Below are positions 34,199 to 42,677 of a stretch of 64,000 nucleotides of DNA, in pieces. The stretch lies in NCBI GenBank assembly GCA_041940305.1, contig JBGTSJ010000001.1, forward strand, positions 434,001-498,000, written 5' to 3'. A model generated the notes under the pieces. That model was not told the DNA's origin, searched no databases, and saw only the letters and a program-made list of their open reading frames with translations. The translations under genes and the position numbers were made by a program. How positions within the stretch are numbered: the first letter of the stretch is position 1; each line of letters begins with the position of its first letter. The stretch comes from JBGTSJ01 sp041940305. GTDB taxonomy: Bacteria; Planctomycetota; Planctomycetia; Planctomycetales; Planctomycetaceae.

Positions 34199-35764
34199 CT
34201 ACATGCCGCCGAGCGTCGATTCGATCTGCTCCTGGATCTTCTCCAGGTTGAACGATCCGGGCTTCTGGCTGGGAGGATACTCCTGTAAGGTTTTGAAGAA
34301 CTGGGCTGCGACCTGCTGCATGGGAGCGATCACGAACACACGGGAGAGGAACCAGTCGTTGTAGGTGTTTGAGTTGTGCTGAGCGCGCTCAAACGGGTCG
34401 CGGCGGAGGTGGAATAGTAGTGGGACGCGGAGATCGGTGAACGGCTCGCGCCAGACTTCGAACGCCTGTCCGCGGTTCTCCTGGAATACGGCTTTCCAGT
34501 CGTTGTAGCGGAGGGCGACGACCTGGCCGTCATCGTTCACGTAGATGAACTCCTTGCGCGGTGACTCCTCGGTCTGGCCGCTGAAGTAGTCGAGCTGGTT
34601 GTAGCCGTCAATGTAGTTCTTGTAGGAGCGGCCGTTGAGGTCGACTCCTTCGCGGAGCTTGTCCTTGATCTCGGGATCACCGCCGGCGGCGGCGAGGGTG
34701 GGGAGCCAGTCTTCGTGGGAGACGATGCCGTTGAGCGTCACGCCTTCCGGGAAGTGGCCGGGCCAGCGGGCGAAGCAGGGCACTCGGTACGCCCCCTCCC
34801 AGTTGGAATTCTTCTCGCTGCGGAACGGCGTGTAGCCGGCGTCGGGCCAGGTATTGAAGTGCGGGCCGTTGTCAGTGGAGTAGACGACGATAGTGTTCTC
34901 GGTGATACCCAGTTCGTCGACGAGGTCCAGGAGTTCGCCGACGTGGTTGTCGTGCTCGACCATGCCGTCGTGGTACTCATCGCCGCTGGGGCCGGAGATG
35001 CCGCGGTGCTCTTCGCGGACATGGGTGCGGAAGTGCATGCGCGTGCCGTTCCACCAGCAGAAGAACGGCTGATCGGCCTCGTGCTGACGCTGGATGAAGT
35101 CCTTCGCGGCGGCGATCGTCTCGTCGTCGATGGTTTCCATCCGCTTCTTCGTCAGCGGTCCGGTGTCTTCGATGGTCTGGCCGCCGTTGCCGTCGGCCTT
35201 GCAGTGCAGGACGCCGCGCGGTCCGAAGACCTCCTTGAAGGTCTTGCCGTTGGGGAGGACGAGGTCGCCGGGATAGTCCTCGTTCTCCGGCTCCTCTTCG
35301 GCGTTGAGGTGGTAGAGGTTGCCGAGGAATTCATCGAAGCCGTGCATCGTGGGGAGGTGCTCGTCCCGGTCTCCCTGGTGGTTCTTGCCGAACTGTCCAG
35401 TGACATAGCCGAGGCTCTTGAGGACGGTGGCCATGGTGACATCGGTTTTCTGCCAGCCTTCTGGGGCGCTGGGGATGCCGACCTTGGTCATGCCGGTGCG
35501 AACGGGGACGTTGCCGCCGATGAGGGCGGCGCGGCCGGCGGTGCAGGACTGCTGGCCGTAATAGTCGGTGAAAGAGAGACCTTCGCGGGCGATGCGATCG
35601 ATGTTGGGGGTCTGATACCCCATCATGCCGCGGTTGTTGTGGCTGATGTTCCAGGTGCCGATGTCATCCCCCCAGATGACGAGGATGTTGGGCTTGTCCT
35701 GGGCGGCGGCCGTCGTGGCAAACGCCGCGGAGAGCAGGAGAATTGCAAGTCGATATCTGGACAC
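34199..35764 (-). CDS. Secreted type I sulfatase (arylsulfatase-like)
   Basis: A 521-residue protein from GTG 35764, chosen because VSRYRLAILLLSAAFATTAAA is a clean signal peptide; a much longer upstream frame is non-family. The active-site loop is CTAGRAALIGG with the formylglycine Cys at residue 74 (C-x-A-x-R). Metal ligands appear in NILVIWGDDIG (Asp-Asp) and VVYSTDNGPHFNTW (Asp-Asn), with NGTRMHFRTHV near 265. It needs a formylglycine-generating enzyme, not seen here. The C-terminal region (RVPLLFHLRRDPFERAQHNS) is typical. It hydrolyses sulfate esters, probably of polysaccharide or small aryl substrates. It lies downstream of a HAD phosphatase and a second sulfatase. Confidence 0.93.
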   Translation of the reverse strand: MSRYRLAILLLSAAFATTAAAQDKPNILVIWGDDIGTWNISHNNRGMMGYQTPNIDRIAREGLSFTDYYGQQSCTAGRAALIGGNVPVRTGMTKVGIPSAPEGWQKTDVTMATVLKSLGYVTGQFGKNHQGDRDEHLPTMHGFDEFLGNLYHLNAEEEPENEDYPGDLVLPNGKTFKEVFGPRGVLHCKADGNGGQTIEDTGPLTKKRMETIDDETIAAAKDFIQRQHEADQPFFCWWNGTRMHFRTHVREEHRGISGPSGDEYHDGMVEHDNHVGELLDLVDELGITENTIVVYSTDNGPHFNTWPDAGYTPFRSEKNSNWEGAYRVPCFARWPGHFPEGVTLNGIVSHEDWLPTLAAAGGDPEIKDKLREGVDLNGRSYKNYIDGYNQLDYFSGQTEESPRKEFIYVNDDGQVVALRYNDWKAVFQENRGQAFEVWREPFTDLRVPLLFHLRRDPFERAQHNSNTYNDWFLSRVFVIAPMQQVAAQFFKTLQEYPPSQKPGSFNLEKIQEQIESTLGGM

Positions 35765-35849
35765 TGGTGCTACTCCAGATGGGGTGCTTGTGATGAGACC
35801 GGCGAGCCGACCGATGGTCGGCGGCTCAATGGAACGATGCGATCGGTTG

Positions 35850-36857
35850 TCAGTTCGATGGACCCGCTGGGGGAAATACCTCCTTCCAGTCGGCCTGCAT
35901 GTTGACGATGGTCCATCCGCGCTGTGTGGCTTCGTCCAGGGCCTTGTCGAGCTTGCCGATGTGCGATTCGCGGTCGTAGGCGTACTCGCGCTGGGCGTCT
36001 GTATGATGCACGATGAGGGCGAAGCGGGGGCCATCGCCGGCGGTGGTCCACTGCAGCATCTGGAGGTCGCCGTCGCTGTTGCCGCACGCCATCACCGGAC
36101 GGCGGCCGATCATCTGCTGGATGCCGACCGGTTTGCCGGGACCGTCGTCGATATGGGCGATCTCCGGCAGCTTGCGGAGGACGGGCTGGCCGTCCTTCAT
36201 TTCCAGCTGCAGCTTTCCGCGGCTGCCGACGACCTGCTCGGGCGGGATGCCGTACACCTCTTCGGCAAAGACCCGCATGAACTCGACTCCCCCGCCGGAG
36301 ACGATAAACGTCTTGAAGTCGTGCTCGCGGAGGTATGCGAGGAGTTCAAGCATCGGATGGTAGACGAGTTCGGTATACGGCCGGCCGTACTTCGGGTGGC
36401 GGGCCGCTTTGAGCCAGTCGGCGACCACGCCCGAAAACTCGTCGGTCGTCATGCCGGCATGAGTGACTCCGATGATTTCCGCAACCGCCTTCTCACCCCC
36501 GGTCAGCGCCGCGGAAACGTCGCCGGCGAGGATCGACTGGAATGGCTCCTGACTGCTCCACTCCGGATGTTCCGGAGCGAGAGCCTTGATGCGGTCGATG
36601 GCAAACGCCAATTGAAAGTACATGGGGTTCTCGCACCACAGCGTGCCGTCGTTATCAAAGACGGCGATCCGCTGCGGAACAGGGACAAAACCTTCACTTC
36701 CTTCCGTCGTGACACGATCCACAAACTCGATGACTGCGTCGCGGGCGGAGCCCTCATTCCAGGAGGAAAGCGGTTCGGCGGCGGAGAGCCTGGATGCAAT
36801 CAGTGCGACAACAGCGCAGGCGGCAACACGCTTGAACCGGGGAGCAAAGTGCGGCAT
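35850..36857 (-). CDS. HAD-superfamily phosphatase, exported
   Basis: A 335-residue protein with a signal peptide (VAACAVVALIASRLSAA). Motif I is VFDNDGTLW with the nucleophile Asp68 and Asp70 as general acid; motif II is FIVSGGGVEF; motifs III/IV lie in the C-terminal VGSRGKLQLEMKDG and VMACGNSDGDLQML, the latter supplying the magnesium-binding Asp. It resembles phosphoserine-phosphatase-type HAD enzymes but is periplasmic. It lies between two sulfatase genes on the same strand (85 bp and 75 bp gaps), so it probably acts on the same substrates, e.g. removing phosphate while the sulfatases remove sulfate; this is inference. Confidence 0.85.
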   Translation of the reverse strand: MPHFAPRFKRVAACAVVALIASRLSAAEPLSSWNEGSARDAVIEFVDRVTTEGSEGFVPVPQRIAVFDNDGTLWCENPMYFQLAFAIDRIKALAPEHPEWSSQEPFQSILAGDVSAALTGGEKAVAEIIGVTHAGMTTDEFSGVVADWLKAARHPKYGRPYTELVYHPMLELLAYLREHDFKTFIVSGGGVEFMRVFAEEVYGIPPEQVVGSRGKLQLEMKDGQPVLRKLPEIAHIDDGPGKPVGIQQMIGRRPVMACGNSDGDLQMLQWTTAGDGPRFALIVHHTDAQREYAYDRESHIGKLDKALDEATQRGWTIVNMQADWKEVFPPAGPSN

Positions 36858-36932
36858 GAACGGCGCCTCATTGGTAAGGCGACATCCATGTCGCGGGAAT
36901 CGTCTTGCTGGGATTGTCCGACGTTGTGCCAG

Positions 36933-39314
36933 TCATGGACTGGGCGGCGACGGGTAACTCACCTCCATCGACCGAATCGTCCCGTTGAACTCGTATGGGG
37001 CGTGGTCGTAGTAGTCGAGCGAGACGGGGGAACCGAGATCGATGCCGACGTCGAGACAGTCGTTGGCGGTGAAGGCGAACAGCGCCAGCCGCGGAACCTT
37101 GACCTCGAAGGCCGGTGCGCCGTTGACCGTCACGGTCACGTCGGCGGCCGGAATCTTCGTCTCCCCTTTCGTCGGAGTCGTGACGACCTCGATCTGCACG
37201 TCGCCGGTCGGAAGGGGTTTCTCGGAGCGGCCCTGTGTTCGTTCGATTTCGAAGAGGTTGTACTCGTAGCAGAGATGGCCGTCCTGAACGTACAGGGCGA
37301 GGCCGCCGGAGAAGGCGCCGAGCGCGTAGAGCACGCCGTTGGCGTTCTCCGGGATCTCGGCTTCGATGGTGACGGTGTTGCTCACTGCGCCGAGCCGCGG
37401 CGCGGCGAATTCCGGCATGCGGCGGACGTCTCCAGTAAAGCTCCAATGCGTGTACGGCGTCGCCACGCGGAACTCAGGATGCATGATGACCCAAAGTCCG
37501 CCGCCGATCGGGAGATTGAGGTTCTTCGTGGACTCGATCATGAACAGCTCTTTGAGTTCGGCGAGCTTATCGGGATCCTGCGCGGCGAGGTCGTGGGCCT
37601 GCGTCCAGTCTTCCTCGAGGTTGTAGAGTTCCCATTGATCGTTGCGCGGGTCCCATTGGCCGGCATTCGGAGCGCCGGGGACCCAGGGCGTTCGCGGGCC
37701 AAAGGCGCAGGCGAACCAGCCGTCGTGATAGATGCCGCGGCTTCCCATGATGTCGAAGAACTGTGTCTTGCGCTGCCCCTCGGCCTTCGCATCGTCAAAC
37801 GTGTAGGCCATGCTCATGCCGTCGATCGGGGTCTGTGGGATGCCGTTCACCTCGCGCGGCGGAGTGATGTCGAGCACGTCGTAGACGGTGGGGACGACGT
37901 CGATGACATGATGGAACTGCGCACGGGGAGTGTCGTCGTGCTTGATTCTCGCCGGCCAGGAGACGGCCATTGGCTGCCGCGTGCCGCCGAAGTGGGCGGC
38001 GACGAGCTTGGTGGAGCGGTAAGGCGTGCTGCCGGCCCAGGCCCAGCCGGCGTGATACATGTTGTCGGTCTTGGGGGAGCCGAGGACGTTGATGCCGCCG
38101 AGCTGATCGAGCGCGTGGATGTGCTCCTGGATCGTGGTGTCGATCGCGTTCTGCGCGAGGAGTTCGGAGATCGTGCCGTTCTGTCCTTCGGCCGAGGAGC
38201 CGTTGTCCCCCCAGATGTAGAAAACCAGCGTGTTGTCGAGCTTCCCCTGCCGTTCGATCTCGTCGAGGACGCGGCCCGCGTGGTGATCGGCGTGCTCGGC
38301 GAAGCCGGCGAAGATCTCCATCAGGCGGCGCTGGAAGGGCTTCTCGTCCTCTGGGATGTCGTCCCAGGCGGCGAGAGTCTCCGGGCGCGGCGTGAGTTCG
38401 GCGCCGGCCGGAATCCAGCCGAGTTCTTTCTGCCGGGCGAACGCGCGTTCGCGGTAGGCGTCCCAGCCGTCGTCGAACTTGCCTTTGTACTTGTCGGCCC
38501 ACTCCTGCATAATGTGGTGCGGTCCGTGCGCGGCGCCGGTGGCCCAGTACATCAGGAAGGGCTTGTCGGGCGCGAACGCCTGCTGCTCACGGAGCCAGCG
38601 GACGGCGTCATCGGCGAGGTCCTCAGTGAGGTGATATCCCTCTTCCGGAGTCTTCGGAGGGTGGACAAGCGTGGTGTTCCGGACGAGATTCGGTTCGTAC
38701 TGCGAGGCCTCGCCGGCGAGGAATCCGTAGAAATAGTCGAAGCCGTAGCCGGTGGGCCAATAGTCAAACGGCCCCATGGTGGTGGTCTGCTCGGCGGGGG
38801 TGTTGTGCCACTTGCCCCAGGCTCCCGTCGTGTAACCATAGGCGCGCAGCACTTCTGCCAGCGTGGCGCTCGACTTGGGGATGATGCCGCTGAAGCCGTC
38901 CCAGTCGTTCGCGAGTTCGCAGATCTGGCCATTGCCGATGCGGGTGTGATTGCGTCCGGTGAGCAGGGCGCCGCGCGTCGGCGAGCACATGGCCGTGGAG
39001 TGGAAGCGGTTGTACGAGACGCCGAGATCCGCGACGCGCGAAAGGTTGGGCGTGTTGATCTCACCGCCGTAGGTGCTCGGCGTGCCGGGACCGGCATCGT
39101 CGATCAGGATGACGAGGACGTTGGGCGAATCTTTGGGAAGCCGGCTGGGCGTGACGCGCGTGCGATAGGTCGAGTCCTGCATCGTCGCCGCCGCAGTCGA
39201 AGCGGAGGGCGTCGGGGGGAACGGCAGGGATTCCTGAGCCGCGGCGCGGTGCGGGCCGGGGAGCAGCATCAGCATCAACGCGATCGTGACGCCCGAGACA
39301 ACAAGCTTCAGCAT
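36933..39314 (-). CDS. Large secreted type I sulfatase
   Basis: A 793-residue protein from ATG 39314 (MLKLVVSGVTIALMLMLLPG, signal peptide). The active-site motif is CSPTRGALLTG with the formylglycine Cys at residue 110 (C-x-P-x-R). Other family features are NVLVILIDDAGPG, WGKWHNTPAEQ, GAAHGPHHIMQEWADKYKG, and FYIWGDNGSSAEGQ with the Asp-Asn metal pair. The last about 180 residues, with TVTIEAEIPENANGVLYALG and VKVPRLALFAFTANDCLDVG, form an extra beta domain seen in large arylsulfatases. It is the first gene of the cluster and the longest of the two sulfatases. Maturation needs an enzyme not seen here. Confidence 0.94.
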   Translation of the reverse strand: MLKLVVSGVTIALMLMLLPGPHRAAAQESLPFPPTPSASTAAATMQDSTYRTRVTPSRLPKDSPNVLVILIDDAGPGTPSTYGGEINTPNLSRVADLGVSYNRFHSTAMCSPTRGALLTGRNHTRIGNGQICELANDWDGFSGIIPKSSATLAEVLRAYGYTTGAWGKWHNTPAEQTTTMGPFDYWPTGYGFDYFYGFLAGEASQYEPNLVRNTTLVHPPKTPEEGYHLTEDLADDAVRWLREQQAFAPDKPFLMYWATGAAHGPHHIMQEWADKYKGKFDDGWDAYRERAFARQKELGWIPAGAELTPRPETLAAWDDIPEDEKPFQRRLMEIFAGFAEHADHHAGRVLDEIERQGKLDNTLVFYIWGDNGSSAEGQNGTISELLAQNAIDTTIQEHIHALDQLGGINVLGSPKTDNMYHAGWAWAGSTPYRSTKLVAAHFGGTRQPMAVSWPARIKHDDTPRAQFHHVIDVVPTVYDVLDITPPREVNGIPQTPIDGMSMAYTFDDAKAEGQRKTQFFDIMGSRGIYHDGWFACAFGPRTPWVPGAPNAGQWDPRNDQWELYNLEEDWTQAHDLAAQDPDKLAELKELFMIESTKNLNLPIGGGLWVIMHPEFRVATPYTHWSFTGDVRRMPEFAAPRLGAVSNTVTIEAEIPENANGVLYALGAFSGGLALYVQDGHLCYEYNLFEIERTQGRSEKPLPTGDVQIEVVTTPTKGETKIPAADVTVTVNGAPAFEVKVPRLALFAFTANDCLDVGIDLGSPVSLDYYDHAPYEFNGTIRSMEVSYPSPPSP

Positions 39315-39427
39315 GTGTAACTCCAATGTGGTGACTGTGAAAAGCAGCAATTCCCTGGACCTGTACCGGGCAGGCTCGAAGGCGGGAATCCCTACTTGAG
39401 ACGCCCTCAGCTCAGGATCGGGTTGCG

Positions 39428-39613
39428 TCAGACCTCCGCAGCGGCGCGTAAGATGAGGTTGCGGGCCGTGGACTGGATGCCTGTGTGTTCATAGTAAATG
39501 GTGGTCATGTCGGCGGCGGCGGCGAGCCAGTCTCCTTTGCTCTCGACGCTGCCGAGCGGACCGCGCAGCTTCGAGGTGATGTTGTCGGGGCGTGAGGTTC
39601 TTCTGGGCGACGA
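39428..39613 (-). pseudogene. Possible gene remnant with coding-like C-terminus
   Basis: After a TGA, one minus-strand frame reads PDNITSKLRGPLGSVESKG, WLAAAADMTTIYYEHTGIQ, STARNLILRAAAEV and then TGA at 39428-39430. Codon use is GC3-rich like real genes and the text looks like a natural C-terminus, but the only ATG is internal (MTTIYYEHTG). It may be the tail of a lost gene. The remainder of 39315-39633 shows nothing else. Confidence 0.3.
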
Positions 39614-39633
39614 TGTTCAGCCTAGACCGCCTT

Positions 39634-40500
39634 TCAGGAATCGAATGCCGCGAGGACGACGCTGACGTTGTCGCGGCCGCCGGCTTCCAGGGCGGCGCGG
39701 ACGAGTTCGTCGCAGGCGGACTGCGGTTCCCAGAAGCGGCCCAGGACATCCGCAACCCCTTTGTCCGGCAGCATGTTGGACAGTCCGTCGGTGCAGAGCA
39801 GCAGCCGGTCTCCGTCTTCCAGTTGAAAGTGTTCGACCTCCGGGTACGCCCTGGTCTTCTGGTTGGCGGAGAGGCAATTGACGAGCACGTTCTGCAGGCG
39901 GTCGTAGTCTTCATCGGGGAGGCCGGCGTTTTTGAGCAGTTCGCCAAGCGTGTGGTCGTGCGTCAGGAGCCGGCAATCGCCGCCGCGCCACAGGTAGGCG
40001 CGCGAGTCGCCGATGTTGCTCACGACTACGTCCCGCCCCATGATGTGCGCACAGGTGCAGGTGGTGGCCATGCCGGAGAGGTCCGGATCCTCCCGCCCCA
40101 GTTCCTTCAACCGCTCTTCGATGCGGTCGACGTAGGCATTCACGCGCTCCCGCAACTGGAGCGCGTCGAGGTCTGTGAACTTCATCACCCAACTGGTAGC
40201 GCGGCCGGCCAGCTCCCACACGCTCTCCAGCACCAGACGGCTGGCGATCTCGCCGAAGGCGCCGCCTCCCACGCCGTCAGCCACCGCGAGGACGAATGCC
40301 GCCTCCACGCTCGGCGGAAATGAGGACTCCGGCAGGCTGGAGAGCAGCACATCGCGCATCCGGGTGCGGCGGACGATCGCGTACTGGTCTTCGTTGGTTT
40401 TCCGCACGTGTCCGACGTGCGTCGCAGCGCCGAACGTGACGCGCACCGGCTTCTGTGACGGGGCGAAGAACAGCTCGGCGAACTTCTGCGCCGACGGCAT
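39634..40500 (-). CDS. PP2C-family protein phosphatase
   Basis: A 288-residue protein from the ATG at 40500; an upstream ATG would add a non-family leader. PP2C motifs are THVGHVRKTNEDQYAI (Arg/Asn-Glu-Asp metal loop), LAVADGVGGGAFGEIAS (the D-G-x-G metal site), TTCTCAHIMGRDVVVSNIGDSRAYLWRG, LTHDHTLGELL, LLCTDGLSNMLPDKG, and GGRDNVSVVLAAF. No membrane segment. It would dephosphorylate Ser/Thr, and might counter the receptor kinase at 29.5-31.5 kb, though no direct link is visible. It is transcribed away from the secreted protein gene at 41.1 kb. Confidence 0.92.
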   Translation of the reverse strand: MPSAQKFAELFFAPSQKPVRVTFGAATHVGHVRKTNEDQYAIVRRTRMRDVLLSSLPESSFPPSVEAAFVLAVADGVGGGAFGEIASRLVLESVWELAGRATSWVMKFTDLDALQLRERVNAYVDRIEERLKELGREDPDLSGMATTCTCAHIMGRDVVVSNIGDSRAYLWRGGDCRLLTHDHTLGELLKNAGLPDEDYDRLQNVLVNCLSANQKTRAYPEVEHFQLEDGDRLLLCTDGLSNMLPDKGVADVLGRFWEPQSACDELVRAALEAGGRDNVSVVLAAFDS

Positions 40501-41131
40501 CTCGGCGGTGTCTTCCGTCGCGGGGGTCACAGCAGGTCTCTCAAGTCGGCGCCCGCAGATTCCATAAGCCACGTTAGCCGTATCCAAGAATCGCCTGGAA
40601 TCTGTATTCCGTTGGCAATGCGCATCAGCAGGCTGGAAAACTCATGGAGACACCTGGGGCGAAGTCCATCGGCACGGCGGTCCTGATTCGCAAGGGCATT
40701 GGCAGACGCGAGCGACACCCGACCACGGCGACCGCTCCGATTAGCGACGCCAGACGCACAGGCTGATGCTCCGAAAAGGAGCGAGGACGTGATTGCCGGA
40801 CTGAAAGTCCTTGAGATTGGTTGTGACTTGTAGCAGACTCTAGCAGGCCAGCATGAAGGTACAAGCGTCCCGTATGAAGAAGCGGTTCAGAGCGGAAAGA
40901 TTCTCGCTACGGTGCGGCCTCTGGCTGGATTTCTGTCCCGAAAGGGAGCAGGATATCCGCGCTGCATCAGCTCACGTCACGTCAGCACTCGGCCGACATT
41001 CGATGGCCCGGCTGAAGCCGTCGTCTCAGGGGCCGTCGTGGAAAACAAGTCGACGATGGACGCCGCCCTCGAGCCGCGTCGGTCATTCCGTGTGCATCGG
41101 ATTCCGTACATCCTCATTGAAGGGCGACATC
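40501..41131. other. 631-bp divergent intergenic region
   Basis: This separates the PP2C gene (minus) from the secreted-protein gene (plus). Frames run through it but give no signal peptide, motif or homology-like text. No hairpin or repeat was recognised. It should hold promoters for both genes. Confidence 0.4.
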
Positions 41132-42595
41132 ATGATTATCAACAGAGAGCGTTCGCATGCGAGAATCACTCCTTTTCTGGCGGCCCTGATCTGCTGCTGC
41201 GTCGCAAGTTCGCCGGCTGCAGCTCAAAACGAAGAATTGCTGAAGGGGATCCCTCCCGGGGCCAACGCCATCGCGCTGATCAACGCGGAGTCGCTGCTCA
41301 ATTCGGACATGTCGGTTCGGGCCGGCTGGAAGGACAAGCGCGACCTGCACTACGGCGAGCGGCCGCTAATGATCCCGACCGAGGCCCAGACCGTGGTGAT
41401 TGGCGCCCAATTGAATCCCGCCGAGGAGATGGCGCGCGTGTGGGAAGTGGCGATGATGGATCTGTCCGTGGAGTTCCCGATTGCCGCGATCGCCCGCACG
41501 GAAGGGGGGTACGTCGATCCTATTCGGGATCTCCCGGCGGCCTGGACTCCGACCAACGCCTATGTTGTGCAGTTTGAAAGCAAACGGCTGGGGATGGCGT
41601 TTCCGGCGAACCGGCAGGTGGTGTCGCGCTGGGTGGACTACGCAACGTCCAGCGAATCCGCGCACCTCTCGGAATACCTGCAGTCGGCCACGGGGCTGCT
41701 GAGCGACAAGACGCAGGTCGTTCTGGCGGTTGATCTGAGAGACATCCCGCAGCAGCACAAGGTGGAGGAACGGCTGTCGGAAGCCGAGGAGATGAAGGGG
41801 CACGAGAGGCAGATCGACAAGCTGGTTCCGCTAATCGTCGGGATCCGCGGGGTGACGGTCACGATTGACGTATCGAGCCGGATTACGGCCAAGGTGCGGG
41901 TGGATTTCAGCGACAGCGTGGCGCCGCTGGGGGATCTCGCGAAACCGCTGGTGCTGGCGGCCCTCGACCAGTTTGACGCGCACCTCCACGATCTGGATTC
42001 GTTCGGCGTGGAAGCGGAAGGGACATCGGTGACGCTGTACGGCGTGCTGTCCGTCGAGGGCCTGCGGCGCGTGGCGAGTTTGCTGGAGGTGCCTTCGACC
42101 AAGTTCAGCGACCTCAAGGACGTCGAGCCAGCCGAAGAGGGAAGCACCGACTACGTGCAGGCGTCACAGGCGTACTACACCTCGGTCGCGGCGCTGATCG
42201 CCGATCTGCGGCAATCCCTCTCCAACAATCGCGACAACCACGCGCTGTGGATGGAACGCTACGGCCGCAAGATCGACGCGCTGCCGATCCTGAACGTGGA
42301 CAACGACCTGCTCACGTGGGGCGCATCCGTGTCCGAGACGTTCCGGAGCATGGGGATTGCCGAGCGGTCGGCGGGGGTACGGCAGGGGGTCCGGAAGTCG
42401 CAGGTCTACGGTGATTACTCGTACAGCGGCGACGGCTACTACAACTATCGGCCGGAGAGCAGCCGGAAGAATGAGATCAAGCGCGAGGAGGAAGCCAAGG
42501 CGACGCTGATGCGGTTTGACAGCTGGAAGGCGATCGAGGATTCGCAGGCGGAGATCCGGCGGACGATGACGCAGCGGTACGGCGTGGAGTTTTAG
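41132..42595 (+). CDS. Secreted protein of unknown function
   Basis: A 487-residue protein. The start at 41132 gives MIINRERSHARITPFLAALICCCVASSPAAAQ, a signal peptide with cleavage near residue 32; the longer frame is non-coding upstream. The mature part has no membrane segment. It mixes helices and strands: LLKGIPPGANAIALINAESLLNSDM, WVDYATSSESAHLSEYL, KLVPLIVGIRGVTVTIDVSSRITAKVRVDF, and a helical tail rich in Lys/Glu (NEIKREEEAKATLMRFDSWKAIEDS). No family was recognised. It faces the DUF2092-thioredoxin gene convergently. Confidence 0.7.
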   Translation: MIINRERSHARITPFLAALICCCVASSPAAAQNEELLKGIPPGANAIALINAESLLNSDMSVRAGWKDKRDLHYGERPLMIPTEAQTVVIGAQLNPAEEMARVWEVAMMDLSVEFPIAAIARTEGGYVDPIRDLPAAWTPTNAYVVQFESKRLGMAFPANRQVVSRWVDYATSSESAHLSEYLQSATGLLSDKTQVVLAVDLRDIPQQHKVEERLSEAEEMKGHERQIDKLVPLIVGIRGVTVTIDVSSRITAKVRVDFSDSVAPLGDLAKPLVLAALDQFDAHLHDLDSFGVEAEGTSVTLYGVLSVEGLRRVASLLEVPSTKFSDLKDVEPAEEGSTDYVQASQAYYTSVAALIADLRQSLSNNRDNHALWMERYGRKIDALPILNVDNDLLTWGASVSETFRSMGIAERSAGVRQGVRKSQVYGDYSYSGDGYYNYRPESSRKNEIKREEEAKATLMRFDSWKAIEDSQAEIRRTMTQRYGVEF

Positions 42596-42677
42596 AGCGA
42601 TTCTGTTGCGGCCAACGACAGCGAGCGGCCCGGTCGATTGAAGGCGACCGGGTCGCTGCGTTTGCATGTCGCCGACG

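Noticed and set aside
35625..39320. A 1231-codon plus-strand open frame across the sulfatase cluster.
   Set aside because: It runs antisense through three well-supported genes, is Val/Glu/Arg-biased and shows no domain.
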